This document shows, piece by piece, positions 1 to 10,639 of a stretch of DNA of 64,000 bases. This DNA is from Brachyhypopomus gauderio. Its lineage: Eukaryota; Chordata; Actinopteri; Gymnotiformes; Hypopomidae. Location: assembly GCF_052324685.1 (NCBI RefSeq), contig NC_135212.1, positions 3,360,652 to 3,424,651 on the forward strand, written 5' to 3'. The first letter of the stretch is position 1. Each line of letters begins with the position of its first letter. The translations under genes were made by a program, and so were the position numbers. Under the pieces are notes generated by a model. That model worked only from the letters and a program-made list of their open reading frames with translations. It did not search any database and had not been told where the DNA came from.

Positions 1-224
1 ATTGCTTAACAAATACAAACAAATAATATTTTTTTCTTGAGTCACTAGAAGATTCCAAATGCTGACATTTACACTGAGGTTGAACATAATAATAAACTAA
101 ATTCCATTTCATATAAATTAATATATTTTTTATACCATTTAAAAAATACAAGCAGCATAAATATGAAGAATGTGTTGTTGTATTTGATTACAGTGTGATT
201 TAATGTGTGTTGAAGTAATATTAA
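1..224. other. AT-rich flank, nothing recognised
   Basis: AT-rich intergenic DNA at the left edge of the window. I see no V segment, RNA gene or clear repeat in it. The last five bases (ATTAA, 220-224) are the left copy of the target duplication of the adjoining LTR. Confidence 0.6.
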
Positions 225-541
225 TGTCACGTTGAGGACCCCGGCCCCTCCCTTTTGGGCGTGTGTATACGTAGTCCACGTGCTTTGTCTGCGTCAGCGG
301 AACTCTGTGGTGTGTCTCTCCTGTGAATCGTCTCGTAATCACATGGGGCTAATGTGGTTTGTCTATTTAATGTGCGCTCGCGCAGTGTCCTGTGCTCGTC
401 GTTGTCTAAGTCTACACGTTGTGTGTGTGCTTGCTCCGTGTTACTCGTGCGCTATTGCGCAATACTTGTCAATTAAAGGTTACGTTTGCTCCGCAACCCG
501 AGGATTCTGTGTCTTGTCCTTGGCTGCGCCCGAACGTCACA
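225..541 (+). mobile_element. Solo LTR of an LTR retroelement
   Basis: A 317-bp block starts TGTCACG and ends CGTCACA, the TG...CA ends with short inverted repeats that are usual for LTRs. It is flanked by a perfect 5-bp direct repeat ATTAA (220-224 and 542-546), as left by retroviral-type integration. A TATA-like stretch near 365 and an AATTAAAG polyadenylation-like stretch near 472 fit plus orientation. No internal retroelement sequence adjoins it, so it is a solo LTR fossil. The intact target duplication suggests moderate age. I cannot assign the family. Confidence 0.75.
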
Positions 542-734
542 ATTAAATTCACAGCCACACATTGTTCTAAAGGTTTTAGATTCTTATTATGTTTAAATGG
601 ATTTTATGTCTTATGCGAACTGAATAAAATATAGATATTTCAGAATACAGTGGCATGCTACAGAATTACTGTGAGGATCACAGGCTTGATAAACTGTTTT
701 CCTACTTCTCATTTTCACTATTTTTTTATTCCAG

Positions 735-773
735 AGTTATTGTACAGATGTCTGTATGAGTCCTCTCACAGTG
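735..773 (-). promoter_or_regulatory. Recombination signal (23-RSS) of VH1
   Basis: On the minus strand, heptamer CACTGTG (767-773) directly follows the V exon. A 23-bp spacer and nonamer ACAATAACT (735-743) come next. A 23-bp spacer is the expected type for heavy-chain V segments. The nonamer departs from ACAAAAACC at two or three places. Confidence 0.88.
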
Positions 774-1216
774 GCTGTCTAGCACAGTAATACACAGCTG
801 TGTCTTCTGGCTTCAGTTGACTCATATGAAGGTAGAAATTTGAGCTGTCTTTGGATGCGCTGAACCTGCCCTGTACAGTCTGGGCTGTGCCTTTATCAGA
901 GTCAGTGTAGTAGTACACGATCCATTCCAGTCCTTTCCCAGGAGCCTGACGGATCCAGTGCATCCTATAGCTGCCCAGGTTGAATCCACTGCAGGTGCAG
1001 GTCAGTTTGTGGGATCCACCTGGAGCCGCTGCTACTGACTGCTTAGACTGGGTGAGGACGACCTGGGACTGAACACCTGAACAGAGACACAAAGGAAATA
1101 TTCTTTCAATGTTTTAAAATTATTGTTATGATTTGAAGTGGTTCATCACAGAAAGAGACACAAGACTCACATGTTGGAATTAGCAGTAGCAGCACCAGTG
1201 TAGATGTGAGGAACAT
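774..1216 (-). CDS. Immunoglobulin heavy-chain V segment VH1 (intact)
   Basis: Leader exon 1171-1216 starts at ATG 1216 and encodes [15 protein letters not shown], a hydrophobic signal peptide. The donor GTGAGTC splits a codon. V exon 774-1076 follows acceptor CAG and encodes the end of the leader plus framework 1 to CDR3 start. Seen directly: first Cys in LTCTCSGF, Trp in [16 protein letters not shown]3 [11 protein letters not shown], and second Cys in [11 protein letters not shown] 7-23-9 signal follows at once. It should join to D-J segments lying to the left and form the antigen-binding VH domain of fish Ig heavy chains. There is an extra Cys two residues after the first canonical Cys, shared with VH4. 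No stop or frameshift is seen, so it is potentially functional. Confidence 0.93.
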
Positions 1217-1319
1217 GGCTTGGTTAGAACTGGAGCTCATTAGAGTTGTTAGACACCTGGAGGTCATCTACAGCCTTTCATCATGTTCCTCTAAATATAG
1301 AGAAGGGCTTCAATGAGAA

Positions 1320-1327
1320 CTTTGCAT
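1320..1327 (-). promoter_or_regulatory. Octamer-like promoter element of VH1
   Basis: ATGCAAAG on the minus strand, one mismatch from the Ig octamer ATGCAAAT. It lies about 105 bp upstream of the VH1 ATG, with a TATA-like CTATATTTAG between. The same layout, with a perfect octamer, precedes VH4. Confidence 0.65.
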
Positions 1328-1569
1328 AACAAGCCAATCACATGAGAGATGCTGTGTGGCTAATGAGGGTACATTAGACATGTTTGTGTTCTGGGACAGG
1401 GCTGCACCCTACTGTACTGTAAGGGCAACATGAATTAATATTTCCACAGTCTCACCAGCACTCAATGTGTTTGTATGCCTAAGTTTATGTTGGCCATAAA
1501 ATTATTATATTAATTATTATATTATATTATTATATTATTATATTAAGATTTTAGAAATTCAAATTCTAT

Positions 1570-1690
1570 AATTATAACCCAGCACCCAGTTGGGGTTAGG
1601 TGCCTAGCTCAAGGGCACCTCAGGCCTCAGGCCTGGGAATCAAACCCACAACCCTCCGGTCACAAGACCAGTTCCCTACCACAGGACCAT
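1570..1690 (-). repeat. tRNA-derived SINE fragment
   Basis: Read on the minus strand, this has a GTGGTAGGGAACTGG A-box-like stretch and a B box GGTTTGATTCC (complement of 1635-1645). A fish-SINE-style tail with TGCCCTTGAGCTAGGCACC and AACCCCAACTGGG follows. This is the plan of tRNA-derived SINEs of teleosts. I did not identify the named family, and no target duplication was found. Confidence 0.65.
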
Positions 1691-1778
1691 GACTGACCCT
1701 TATGTGTGTGTGTTTGTCTACGTTGTTGTCAGTTGTTTGACTGAGAGTCCTGCTATGTAATTTTATGTTTAATGTACG

Positions 1779-2615
1779 TGTAACAAGTCAGAATCATGAG
1801 ACATGAGATGGGATCCATGCGCAGGTTTATTATACAGGGCCGGAGCAAAGATAAGACGAAAGCGCAAAAAAGGCCAAAAATCCAGAGACAGGGTTGCCAA
1901 CTCTCACGCATTGAGCGTGAGACACACGCATTTGACCATCTTCACACGTTCTCACGCCACACTTCCGATATCTCACGCTGAAAAAAAAATCTAGTTTATT
2001 TACCTCTGATCCACATCTATGATTCAATGAGTTACTAGTTCGCTCTGGCGTCAACCACTGGCGATCGATCAATCGCGATACAATACTTAATTTGTGTCCA
2101 TTTTACACCGCCCCTGTAACTACTTACCCCCCCCCTCCCGTCAACAACTTACGTTCACCACACTTCCCCCCCCCCCCCCCCACCCCGTCAACAATTTACA
2201 TTCGCCACCCCCTCCAGGTTCAAATCTCACTCCAAGTGATCTTGAGAAGTTGGCAACCCTGCAGAGATCCAAAAAACAGCAAAGGTACAAACAGCACAAG
2301 GTAAAAAACAAGGTCAGAGGTTCACAGCCAGAAATTTATACACAGGACAGCAGGCTAGAGAATAACGCCTGGTATGCGAACACTAAGGAATGGGAATACT
2401 TTGCAAAGTGAGGATGATCCAGGAAGAGTATATACTGGCAGGATAATTAGTAAAATAGGAAGAGCTGTGGAGAAACCATAGCCACCCTAGGACCTCTGGA
2501 GGTGGGAAGGGGAACTGCAGGTGTTCACAGTATCATAGCATTAAAGACGGCTATAGCCTCCTCAACTCGGCACCTTGCTTCCTTTCTCTCACTTCACAAC
2601 GTGAGAAACGTGACA
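1779..2615 (-). mobile_element. Possible LTR-like repeat split by a MITE
   Basis: The block starts TGTAACAAG and ends GTGACA, the same terminal style as the solo LTR at 9452-9817. Without the inserted MITE it would be about 464 bp. I see no matching target duplication, so its ends and its nature as an LTR are uncertain. It could also be a fragment of a larger dispersed repeat. Confidence 0.35.
1889..2261. mobile_element. hAT-like MITE with C-rich core
   Basis: Perfect 14-bp terminal inverted repeats, CAGGGTTGCCAACT at 1889 and its complement ending at 2261, bound a 373-bp element with no coding capacity. The flanks share the direct repeat CAGAGA (1883-1888 and 2262-2267). CAGGG ends suggest a hAT-type non-autonomous element, although hAT elements usually leave 8-bp duplications. 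The inside holds poly-C runs alternating with a CAACTTACGTTC-type motif, also present in the element at 16859-17261. Confidence 0.7.
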
Positions 2616-3102
2616 GGAATATAAAACCCCTGGCTAGATATGAAACCCTAGTCAAACTGAACTTGATTTAACAGTGAGGACTGATTTCTTCTGATTTTTA
2701 ATAAGGCACTGATTTTTTTTTTATATCTACTCCTAAGAAAAACATTATTGTATGCGCAACTGTTCATCTGTGCATTGATTCAGGTTTCATTGAACATTTG
2801 ATTTGGGTTAAAAATATTCACTTTAATTTTCAAGCTGAACTTACAGAGGACAGAGCTCAGTGATTACAAGATTACTATAGCATGGATTATAAAGGAAGCG
2901 GTCACCCTGTGGTTTATACACACCATAACACATGAGTAATTTGATCTACTTCAGATGAAGTAACTATTTTATACAGCCCATTTTGCTTCATTAAGATCTT
3001 AATTAAGAGCTAAGAAACAAATGGGTATGTAGTTAATGGTAATTTACTGTTTGCCTTTTTATTTTAACAGACTTTAACTGCAACAGTGTTTTCTTCAGGA
3101 GT
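2616..3102. other. Intergenic, nothing recognised
   Basis: AT-rich sequence between the repeat block and the VH2 recombination signal. I see no V remnant, octamer or transposon end. Confidence 0.5.
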
Positions 3103-3141
3103 TGTTTTTGAACAGGGATGTAACTGAATTATCTCACTGTG
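3103..3141 (-). promoter_or_regulatory. Recombination signal (23-RSS) of VH2
   Basis: Minus-strand heptamer CACAGTG (3135-3141, consensus), 23-bp spacer, nonamer TCAAAAACA (3103-3111). It is directly joined to the VH2 exon. Confidence 0.9.
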
Positions 3142-3626
3142 GTTCACGAGCACAGCAATACACAGCTTTGTTTTCAGTCTGCAGATTCTGCCCTTGTAAG
3201 TTAATGGTGCTGCTGGAAGAGTCTCTGGAAACTTGAAACCTGCTTTTCAGTTTATCACTATAGTAGATGTTACCACTACCACATATCCGTCCAACCCACT
3301 CTAGAGCTTTTCCTGCAGGCTGCCGGATCCAGTGTGTACAGTAGCTGGTATCAGTGACTGAATACCCAGACACTTTACAGGTGAGTGTCATTGATTGTCC
3401 AGGACTGACAACAATGGAACCAGGCTGTGTTAACTCGATGCTGTTAATACCTGTTAAAAATGTAGATTATTTTAATATTTTCAAGGCAAATGTCTATTTA
3501 AAGTGAACATGTAATAAAGACTCATTACATGTAGTAATCTAATAACAGATAATCTATTCATGTAAAGACTGATAGAGACTCACAGCTTACAGTGGCCATC
3601 AGCAACAGCAGGAGTGTGTGGAGCAT
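3142..3626 (-). CDS. Immunoglobulin heavy-chain V segment VH2 (open, atypical FR3)
   Basis: Leader exon 3584-3626 encodes MLHTLLLLLMATVS. V exon 3142-3450 continues to framework 3. It shows LTCKVSGYSV, WIRQPAGKALEWVG and FQVSRDSSSSTINLQ, the family of VH7 and VH9. CDR1 has Cys in SYCTHW and CDR2 has Cys in GRICGSG, which could form an extra CDR1-CDR2 disulfide. The end of FR3 is odd. The usual EDTAVYYC is ENKAVYCC, so Asp is lost and a Tyr before the canonical Cys is Cys. The frame is open and the recombination signal is good, but these changes may hurt folding. It may be a V gene on the way to becoming a pseudogene. Confidence 0.9.
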
Positions 3627-3699
3627 GATGTGTGTGGACGCTGAACAAGTAGACGCTGTCTTCACCTCCAACTGCTTCATTAAGGGGGAACAGCAGGTC

Positions 3700-3707
3700 A
3701 TTTGCAT
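3700..3707 (-). promoter_or_regulatory. Ig octamer of VH2
   Basis: ATGCAAAT on the minus strand (ATTTGCAT on plus), about 75 bp upstream of the VH2 ATG. This is the standard Oct-factor site of Ig V promoters. Confidence 0.8.
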
Positions 3708-4160
3708 TGAGAATCACCTGATACAAATCTGCTGCTCTCTGGAGGTCTTCAGGATGTACTTAGTCATGTAAGTTTTTACCTTGCAAATATTTTTAGAACA
3801 TAAAACCTGAGCAGACATTTTTACGACATGTACTGCTGTGTTCTGTGTTCTTCTAAATGCACAATTTGTATTTTCTATTTTAATAGAATAGAAATAAAAT
3901 TGAAAAATATAATGTATATATAATAATAAATAAAACTTACAATAGTTTGTTAAATTGTTTACTGTTTATACTGAAAGTTTAGAATTTTCAGTTTTTCACT
4001 GTAGCATGAAGCTGAAAACAGTTTTCCATAAACATTTTTGTAAATTTTACAAAATATTTGTAATGTAATAATAATTTAGTCACATTTTTTTTAACTATAT
4101 GTAGTACACATTGATTCTGTGAACCTCCCTACTACAGATGAACATGCCAAACTTGGCAAG

Positions 4161-4454
4161 TGTGACGGTACTGCGGGCCCCCTACTGGTCGCCTCTGTCT
4201 ACAGCGGCAGTTGTCTTGTTGTTGTGTTGTGTTCGTCCCTCAGGTGGGCGGAGCCCGTGATCCGTCTCACCTGAGGGTCGTTTGTTTGTCTATATATGTC
4301 TTGTCTTTGTACCAGTTGACCGCTGGTCATTATATCCTTAATTTGTATCGCGTCATGGGTCTTTGGTTTGTGCACTTTATTCATTTAAACCTCCTTTTCC
4401 CCTGAGACTTTGCGTGATCGCTTCCATTTTATTTTGCACTCCCTGCCCGTCACA
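4161..4454 (+). mobile_element. Solo LTR of an LTR retroelement
   Basis: A 294-bp block starts TGTGACGG and ends CCCGTCACA, flanked by a perfect 5-bp direct repeat GCAAG (4156-4160 and 4455-4459). A TATA-like TCTATATATG stands near 4290. No internal retroelement sequence adjoins it. It lies about 40 bp from where the VH3 pseudogene loses similarity to V segments. It is a fossil solo LTR. The perfect duplication argues against great age. Confidence 0.78.
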
Positions 4455-4496
4455 GCAAGATTGCTACTGGGCATTTTATTTTGCATTTCTGATCAC

Positions 4497-4848
4497 ATAA
4501 TGATGTTTGGACATTGAATCTTTCTCATTTATGCTCCCATCATAATAAATGTTGTTTATCCACTCCAAAGCTTTTCCTGCAGGTTGTCGAATCCAGCCTG
4601 TTCCACGGTGACTGCTGCTAACAGTGATGGAAGCTCCAGTCACTCTACAGGTGATGGTTAAAGGATCTCCTGGTTTTACAGCTACTGAGTCTGACTGAAT
4701 GAGTTCAGTAGCACAGAACACATCTGTAGAAAGACAGAAGACAAGGTTCATATGGTTAATCTGGGGGTTCAGATGAACTACGAACCCTTCAGTTCAAACA
4801 CTCACAGGAGACAGCAGCCAACAGCAGCAGTGGAGCTGAAACAAACAT
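4497..4848 (-). pseudogene. Truncated Ig heavy-chain V segment VH3
   Basis: Leader exon 4806-4848 (MFVSAPLLLLAAVS) and donor GTGAG are intact. The V exon starts at 4723 after acceptor CAG and reads through FR1 (LTITCRVTG), CDR1 and FR2 (GTGWIRQPAGKALEW) into CDR2. Similarity then ends near 4497. There is no FR3, no second Cys and no recombination signal. The open frame runs on into unrelated sequence for a few codons. The 3' part was probably lost by deletion, and a solo LTR ends 43 bp further on. The FR2 resembles the VH2 family but the leader and CDRs differ, so I treat it as a separate family. Confidence 0.87.
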
Positions 4849-4949
4849 GTTTTCAGTTGAAGCAGGACTGAAGGGAGTTGTTCTCCTCTACAGGCACATC
4901 AGAGATGGTCAGAACATTGTGATCCTACTACTATTATGACTAGATGGGG

Positions 4950-4967
4950 ATTTGCATATATTTGCAT
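4950..4967 (-). promoter_or_regulatory. Paired Ig octamers upstream of VH3
   Basis: Two copies of ATGCAAAT on the minus strand, at 4960-4967 and 4950-4957, 10 bp apart, about 100 bp upstream of the VH3 leader. The promoter is thus kept although the V exon is truncated. Confidence 0.7.
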
Positions 4968-5054
4968 TGTAGGATAGTCGTTCTGTGCTACAATTAAACA
5001 GATGCTATAATACACAGCAGACTGGCTCAACTTTTACAAAATATATTAGATGTA

Positions 5055-6662
<1,608 letters not shown>

Positions 6663-6664
6663 TA

Positions 6665-7144
6665 TATTAGCTATATTAGCTATTTTAGTAAATGCTTACT
6701 TGTACCTTGGGATCTTTAATGGGTTGCTGAAGATTATTTCCATTTTGTGAGTTTGATTGATTAGTATATTCTGATCTTTATTAGGAGAACTGATCTCCTA
6801 TCAGTTATGGTATGTTTTGGATTTTCATGAAACTACACAGTCCCCCCATCCTGACTAAACTGCAGTGCTACAACTGTGGAAATCAGAACTGTTATTTTTA
6901 TTACAAAAAGAGAACAAAAGAACAATATAATGAATTCAAGTGTAAGGTGTGAGTTCATTCTTTACTTCATAATTGAAAATTAATGTTTCTTGTTTCTAGT
7001 TAAATCTTGACAAAGTGAGATTAATATGTCAAATTTCAGAACATTTCAAGTCACTAGAATTTTGTGCAACGTAACATGGAAAAGAGAGCCATATTTTTCT
7101 GTCTGAGATTACTAAACTTTCATCTACACTGTAAATGGATGAAG
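6665..7144. other. Intergenic, nothing recognised
   Basis: AT-rich spacer between the Tc1 element and the VH4 recombination signal. No V remnant or repeat end was noticed. Confidence 0.5.
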
Positions 7145-7183
7145 AGTTTTTGTACAGTTTTCCCTCTGCTCTCTCTCACAGTG
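7145..7183 (-). promoter_or_regulatory. Recombination signal (23-RSS) of VH4
   Basis: Minus-strand heptamer CACTGTG (7177-7183), 23-bp spacer, nonamer ACAAAAACT (7145-7153), close to consensus. Confidence 0.9.
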
Positions 7184-7605
7184 AGTCTCTAGCACAGTAA
7201 TACACAGCAGAGTCTTCTGACTTCACTTGACTCATATGCAGGTAGAAATTTGAGCTGTCCTTAGATGCTGTGAACCTGCCCTGTACTGTCTGGGCTGTGC
7301 TCTTGTAAGAATCAGAGTGATAGTAAATTATCCATTCAAGTCCTTTTCCAGGACCCTGACGGATCCAGTGCATGTCAGTACCCCCCACAATGAATCCACT
7401 GCAGGCACAGGTCAGTTTGTGGGATCCACCTGGAGTGACTATTACTGACGTCTCAGACTGTGTGAGGATGACCTGAGAGTGAACACCTAAACAGACAGAT
7501 AGAATTCATAATCAATTGTATCTTTAGATGCTGTTTATTACTGAAACAGACGAAACACTCACATGTAACAGCCAGCACCAGCAGCACTGTAGATGTGACA
7601 AACAT
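7184..7605 (-). CDS. Immunoglobulin heavy-chain V segment VH4 (intact)
   Basis: Leader exon 7563-7605 encodes [15 protein letters not shown] exon 7184-7486 follows acceptor TTTAG. It shows [49 protein letters not shown] and [10 protein letters not shown]. It is the close relative of VH1, with similar FR3 and the same promoter layout. Like VH1 it has a second Cys two residues after the first canonical Cys. No stop or frameshift is seen. It should be able to rearrange through its good 23-RSS. Confidence 0.92.
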
Positions 7606-7705
7606 GGTTGGTTTAGAGTTGGATGTTTGAATGGAAAACTACCTGGAGATCCTCTTCAAACTTTCTACCTGTTCCTCTAAATATAGAAAAGAGGTTCAAT
7701 GAGAA

Positions 7706-7713
7706 ATTTGCAT
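7706..7713 (-). promoter_or_regulatory. Ig octamer of VH4
   Basis: ATGCAAAT on the minus strand, about 100 bp upstream of the VH4 ATG, followed by a TATA-like CTATATTTAG near 7680. The flanks match the VH1 promoter closely. Confidence 0.8.
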
Positions 7714-7919
7714 AACAAGTCATTGACATGACCCATCACAGCAGGGATGTTGGGTATATTTCAGTGAGGGGCGCACCCTAGTGGTGGTATATGAGTGCAG
7801 CATGAGTAAAGATCACATTTAGAATGTTTAGTTTTACTGCTGGAGATATCCTGAATATTATCAACTCAGAAACCTGCAAGGAATCGTTATTCTGCTGGGA
7901 TAATTTATGTCTGTAAAGT

Positions 7920-8060
7920 GATAATTGACCTATTCCACCAGAGTCTGATACATCCAGTGCATGTTAGTGTGTCCACACTGAACCCACTGCAGTCACAGGT
8001 CAATTTGTGAATTGCAGTTGGAGTAACTGCCATACCTGTCAAGTCTCCCGTTGTGGCCGG
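7920..8060 (-). pseudogene. Degenerate Ig V fragment VH5
   Basis: On the minus strand a short stretch reads AVTPTAIHKLTCDCSGFSVD, followed by altered FR2 codons. This is FR1 to FR2 of the VH1/VH4 family, including that family's extra Cys. No leader, FR3, second Cys or recombination signal can be found. It is a relic of an old duplicate. Confidence 0.75.
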
Positions 8061-8099
8061 AAAACTATTTTGGATAATAAACCTCGCTCTACACATCAA

Positions 8100-9190
8100 T
8101 CTATGAAGCCTTATGATGATGATGATGATTCATGGCCTTAACCTACAGAATGAAGATGTACTGGGTATGTCTGCTTCCTTAAGTAACTAAATAACTCAAG
8201 GAAGGTTCACTGGGAAATGGAGCCCTAGTGTTTGTACAGATGCTCCACCAAATTCTATGACTCCTGTACCCAGTAATTCAAAGCCTTGTCCTCCCAAGTC
8301 TTTCCTCTCTTTGGTGATTGTGCCATCTCGTCTGTCCATGAAAAGATAAACCCAGCCAACCACTGGACCAATGAACTCTTTCTGATATTAATAAGAGGCC
8401 ATTTTTTATTATTGTTGTTCTTCGTCCCCTAAAGTAGCCCTCAGAGAGCATCAACGTGATGTTTGAACATCCACTGAGGCGTTCAGCTGCATCTGTTCAG
8501 AAACCTCACCCACCCTCCAAACCTGCCAGCCGTGAGTGAGTGAGTTACTCACTGACTTGCACTTAGTCATACTGAAAATAAAAGGATGTCCATAGTGTCA
8601 CTGTGGTAGTATTTGTATTTGCATAAAATCAGGCCCTAGATGTCAGAAGTAATCAGAGTTATTCTGAGGGTATACTGCTAGACTGAATGGAGACATTTGA
8701 AGATCAGGATGTTTAGCAGTAGGTGATCAGGTCCATCAGATTGCAGTCTCCTGTTCCTGAAGAACAAGGTTCCAACCCAGCAACTACATTAATAAAAACT
8801 AAAATACTGTTTCCTGGAAGAATGATTACCAGGAAGTCATGCTTTACCTCCAACTTAAAAATAATGATTTGTTTGTCTTTTTCTTATTACAATTCTTCTT
8901 TTTTATGAGATCTAATTGGTCTATTTGGACCATGTTTGGCAATGATGGCTCATCAATGTAACATTAAACCAATAATCAGTGCAAATCAATGTTTTATTTT
9001 CTGATATAAGGTAGATATTTAAAGTGTCATACTTTTGAAGTCATCTCATAAATGGTTTTAATTGTTAGCTAGAGTTGAATTGCAAGTTATTTTATTAAAC
9101 TTGATCAAATAAACCAAATAATTAAGGGAGCATTTAATTATAAGTGTGTATTTGACCTTAATGGTTAAGGCTGATGGTTTAACAGAGCAT
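8100..9190. other. Intergenic, no gene seen
   Basis: About 1.1 kb between VH5 and two orphan octamers. A short GAT repeat lies near 8115. Otherwise I recognise no V segment, transposon end or RNA gene. Confidence 0.45.
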
Positions 9191-9212
9191 ATGCAAATCT
9201 GTATATTTGCAT
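9191..9212. promoter_or_regulatory. Orphan octamer pair
   Basis: ATGCAAAT (9191-9198) and ATTTGCAT (9205-9212) lie 6 bp apart in opposite directions. No V leader lies next to them. They may be the promoter remains of a lost V segment, or chance in AT-rich DNA. Confidence 0.4.
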
Positions 9213-9451
9213 CAGTATTTTGGTTCGCTGAACACAGGTGTTTCCCAAAAGTCGTGCATCAGCAATTCTGATTAATATCGTTATCAGTGACTGTGGTGTT
9301 TCAGTGTGTTAAGAGAGCAGATATGATAGATTTGTGTTTCTGTGTGCTGCACAGAAACACAAGGAAGGGAGTGGAGGAGTACAGATGGTTCTATATTAAA
9401 AATAGATTTTAAGATTTCATATTATCGTCATTACCATTGTAATAGTGTTTG

Positions 9452-9817
9452 TGTAACAGTGGGTGCATAGCACTATGCAGACATTATACTGTATAAGAAG
9501 GGTTTATTCACAGTAGTAGTCAGACAGTCCAAAGGTCAAATCCAGATTATTGGCCACATCAGATCAGTCCAGAATCTGCAAATCCAAAAGAGACGAGAAA
9601 CAAACCTGGTTGATCCACAGAGAGAATAAATCACAATACAGACACTCCATATGCTTCCTGCTAGATTTGACTATACTTTGTAATGAAGTGAAGTCCAGGT
9701 CCATAAGGAGGTGTGGGAATGATGACCAGGTGTGATTAATAATTAGGGGAGGATGATCTGGTCAGCCAGTGCTGGGGATTCTGGGAGTTGGAGTCTCTGG
9801 TGTTTTGCTTTATGACA
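9452..9817 (-). mobile_element. Solo LTR, Ty3/gypsy-like appearance
   Basis: On plus the block starts TGTAACAG and ends ATGACA, flanked by a perfect 5-bp direct repeat GTTTG (9447-9451 and 9818-9822). Read on minus it starts TGTCATAAAG, has an AATAAA near its 3' end and ends GTTACA, as an LTR should. Length is 366 bp. No internal sequence adjoins it, so it is a fossil solo LTR. The gypsy-type assignment rests on general look only. Confidence 0.78.
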
Positions 9818-10029
9818 GTTTGCGTTTTAATAAATTGAGCTTCACTATTGCAATTCCAGAAGTATTCCACATATTATAAATAGAACAGCATAACTGCATT
9901 TTATTTTTGAAAAAGGTTTTATACATAAGGGTAGTAAAATATTATGCAGCAGTTTTATTGGAACTATTTATTTATTTAATATTTATTTACTTTATCAGCT
10001 TGTAGGTCTAAGGTTGGTCCATCTGGCTA

Positions 10030-10037
10030 ATTTGCAT
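10030..10037 (-). promoter_or_regulatory. Orphan Ig octamer
   Basis: A perfect ATGCAAAT on the minus strand with no V leader downstream of it. It could belong to a lost V segment. Confidence 0.35.
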
Positions 10038-10211
10038 TAGTCATCCTCCAAATTTTCATTGATTCATATTTTCAAGCCTACATTATGTAACTGTACTCAT
10101 ATAAAACTATCTCAGAACCTAAGAAAGCAGCTCTTCAGTTTAAATGCAATGTGGTGATTTTTAGTAGTATTACCAGTAGTGCTAGTAATATAATGCGTGT
10201 ATATCTGTATC

Positions 10212-10250
10212 TGTTTGTGCTCTGACATTTTGGCAGTTTGTGATACTGTG
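10212..10250 (-). promoter_or_regulatory. Recombination-signal-like sequence at VH6
   Basis: Minus-strand heptamer CACAGTA (10244-10250), 23-bp spacer and nonamer-like GCACAAACA (10212-10220). The spacing is correct and both motifs are imperfect. It stands directly after the repeated YYC codons of VH6, so the 3' edge of that V segment seems preserved. Confidence 0.6.
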
Positions 10251-10450
10251 CTTCCTGAGCACAGTAATACACAGCTGTGTCCTGAGCACAGTAATACACA
10301 GCCGTGTCCTGAGCACAGTAATACACAGATGTGTCCTGAGCACAGTAATACACAGATGTGTCCTGAGCACAGTAATACACAGCTGTGTCCTGAGCACAGT
10401 AATACACAGCTGTGTCCTGAGTCTGAAAGTTTCTGCCCAGTAAAGACAAT
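10251..10450 (-). pseudogene. Ig V 3' end with expanded YYC codons (VH6)
   Basis: On the minus strand the frame reads LLGRNFQTQ and then the end of FR3, DTAVYYCAQ, six times in a row with Ala or Ser variants, ending at a signal-like heptamer. No FR1, CDR1, FR2, CDR2 or leader precedes it. An octamer lies about 50 bp upstream, so most of the V exon seems deleted. The upstream flank (10640-10880) resembles that of VH8 and VH10, suggesting VH6 descends from that type of unit, though its codons QTQDTAVYYC look nearer VH7/VH9. It cannot make a V domain. Confidence 0.8.
10255..10416 (-). repeat. 27-bp tandem repeat encoding DTAVYYCAQ
   Basis: Six nearly identical 27-bp units start at 10255, 10282, 10309, 10336, 10363 and 10390 (plus coordinates). 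A seventh, partial unit leads into the V codons. Each unit encodes nine residues covering the conserved FR3 end and the canonical second Cys. Units differ at one or two bases, so expansion is recent or homogenised. It looks like slippage or unequal crossing over within the V 3' end. A CRISPR array can be excluded: this is eukaryotic DNA and there are no unique spacers. Confidence 0.92.
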
Positions 10451-10499
10451 GTGTTGCTGGAGGTTTCAAAATTTTCTTGGCAGATATTAATATAGTTAG

Positions 10500-10507
10500 A
10501 TTTGCAT
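10500..10507 (-). promoter_or_regulatory. Ig octamer upstream of VH6
   Basis: ATGCAAAT on the minus strand, followed by sequence like that around the VH8 and VH10 octamers. It is the likely old promoter of VH6. The leader and most of the V exon are missing between them. Confidence 0.55.
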
Positions 10508-10639
10508 ATTTTGTTCTTTATTTCAATGTCAAGTTAAACACATTAGCATCTGTAATGGTTCCTCGGAAAATTGAGGAAAATTAGGGAAAATTAAGGAAAG
10601 GATAAAAGTATTAAAATATTCACCTGTGCCATGAATACA

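Noticed and set aside
232-634. Open frames within and after the first LTR
   Set aside because: They show no family resemblance and lie across LTR and flank sequence; chance frames.
10197-10490. Open frames on both strands across the YYC repeat, and a CRISPR-like look
   Set aside because: The 27-bp repeat has no unique spacers and the DNA is vertebrate. The plus-strand frames are shadows of the minus-strand V codons.
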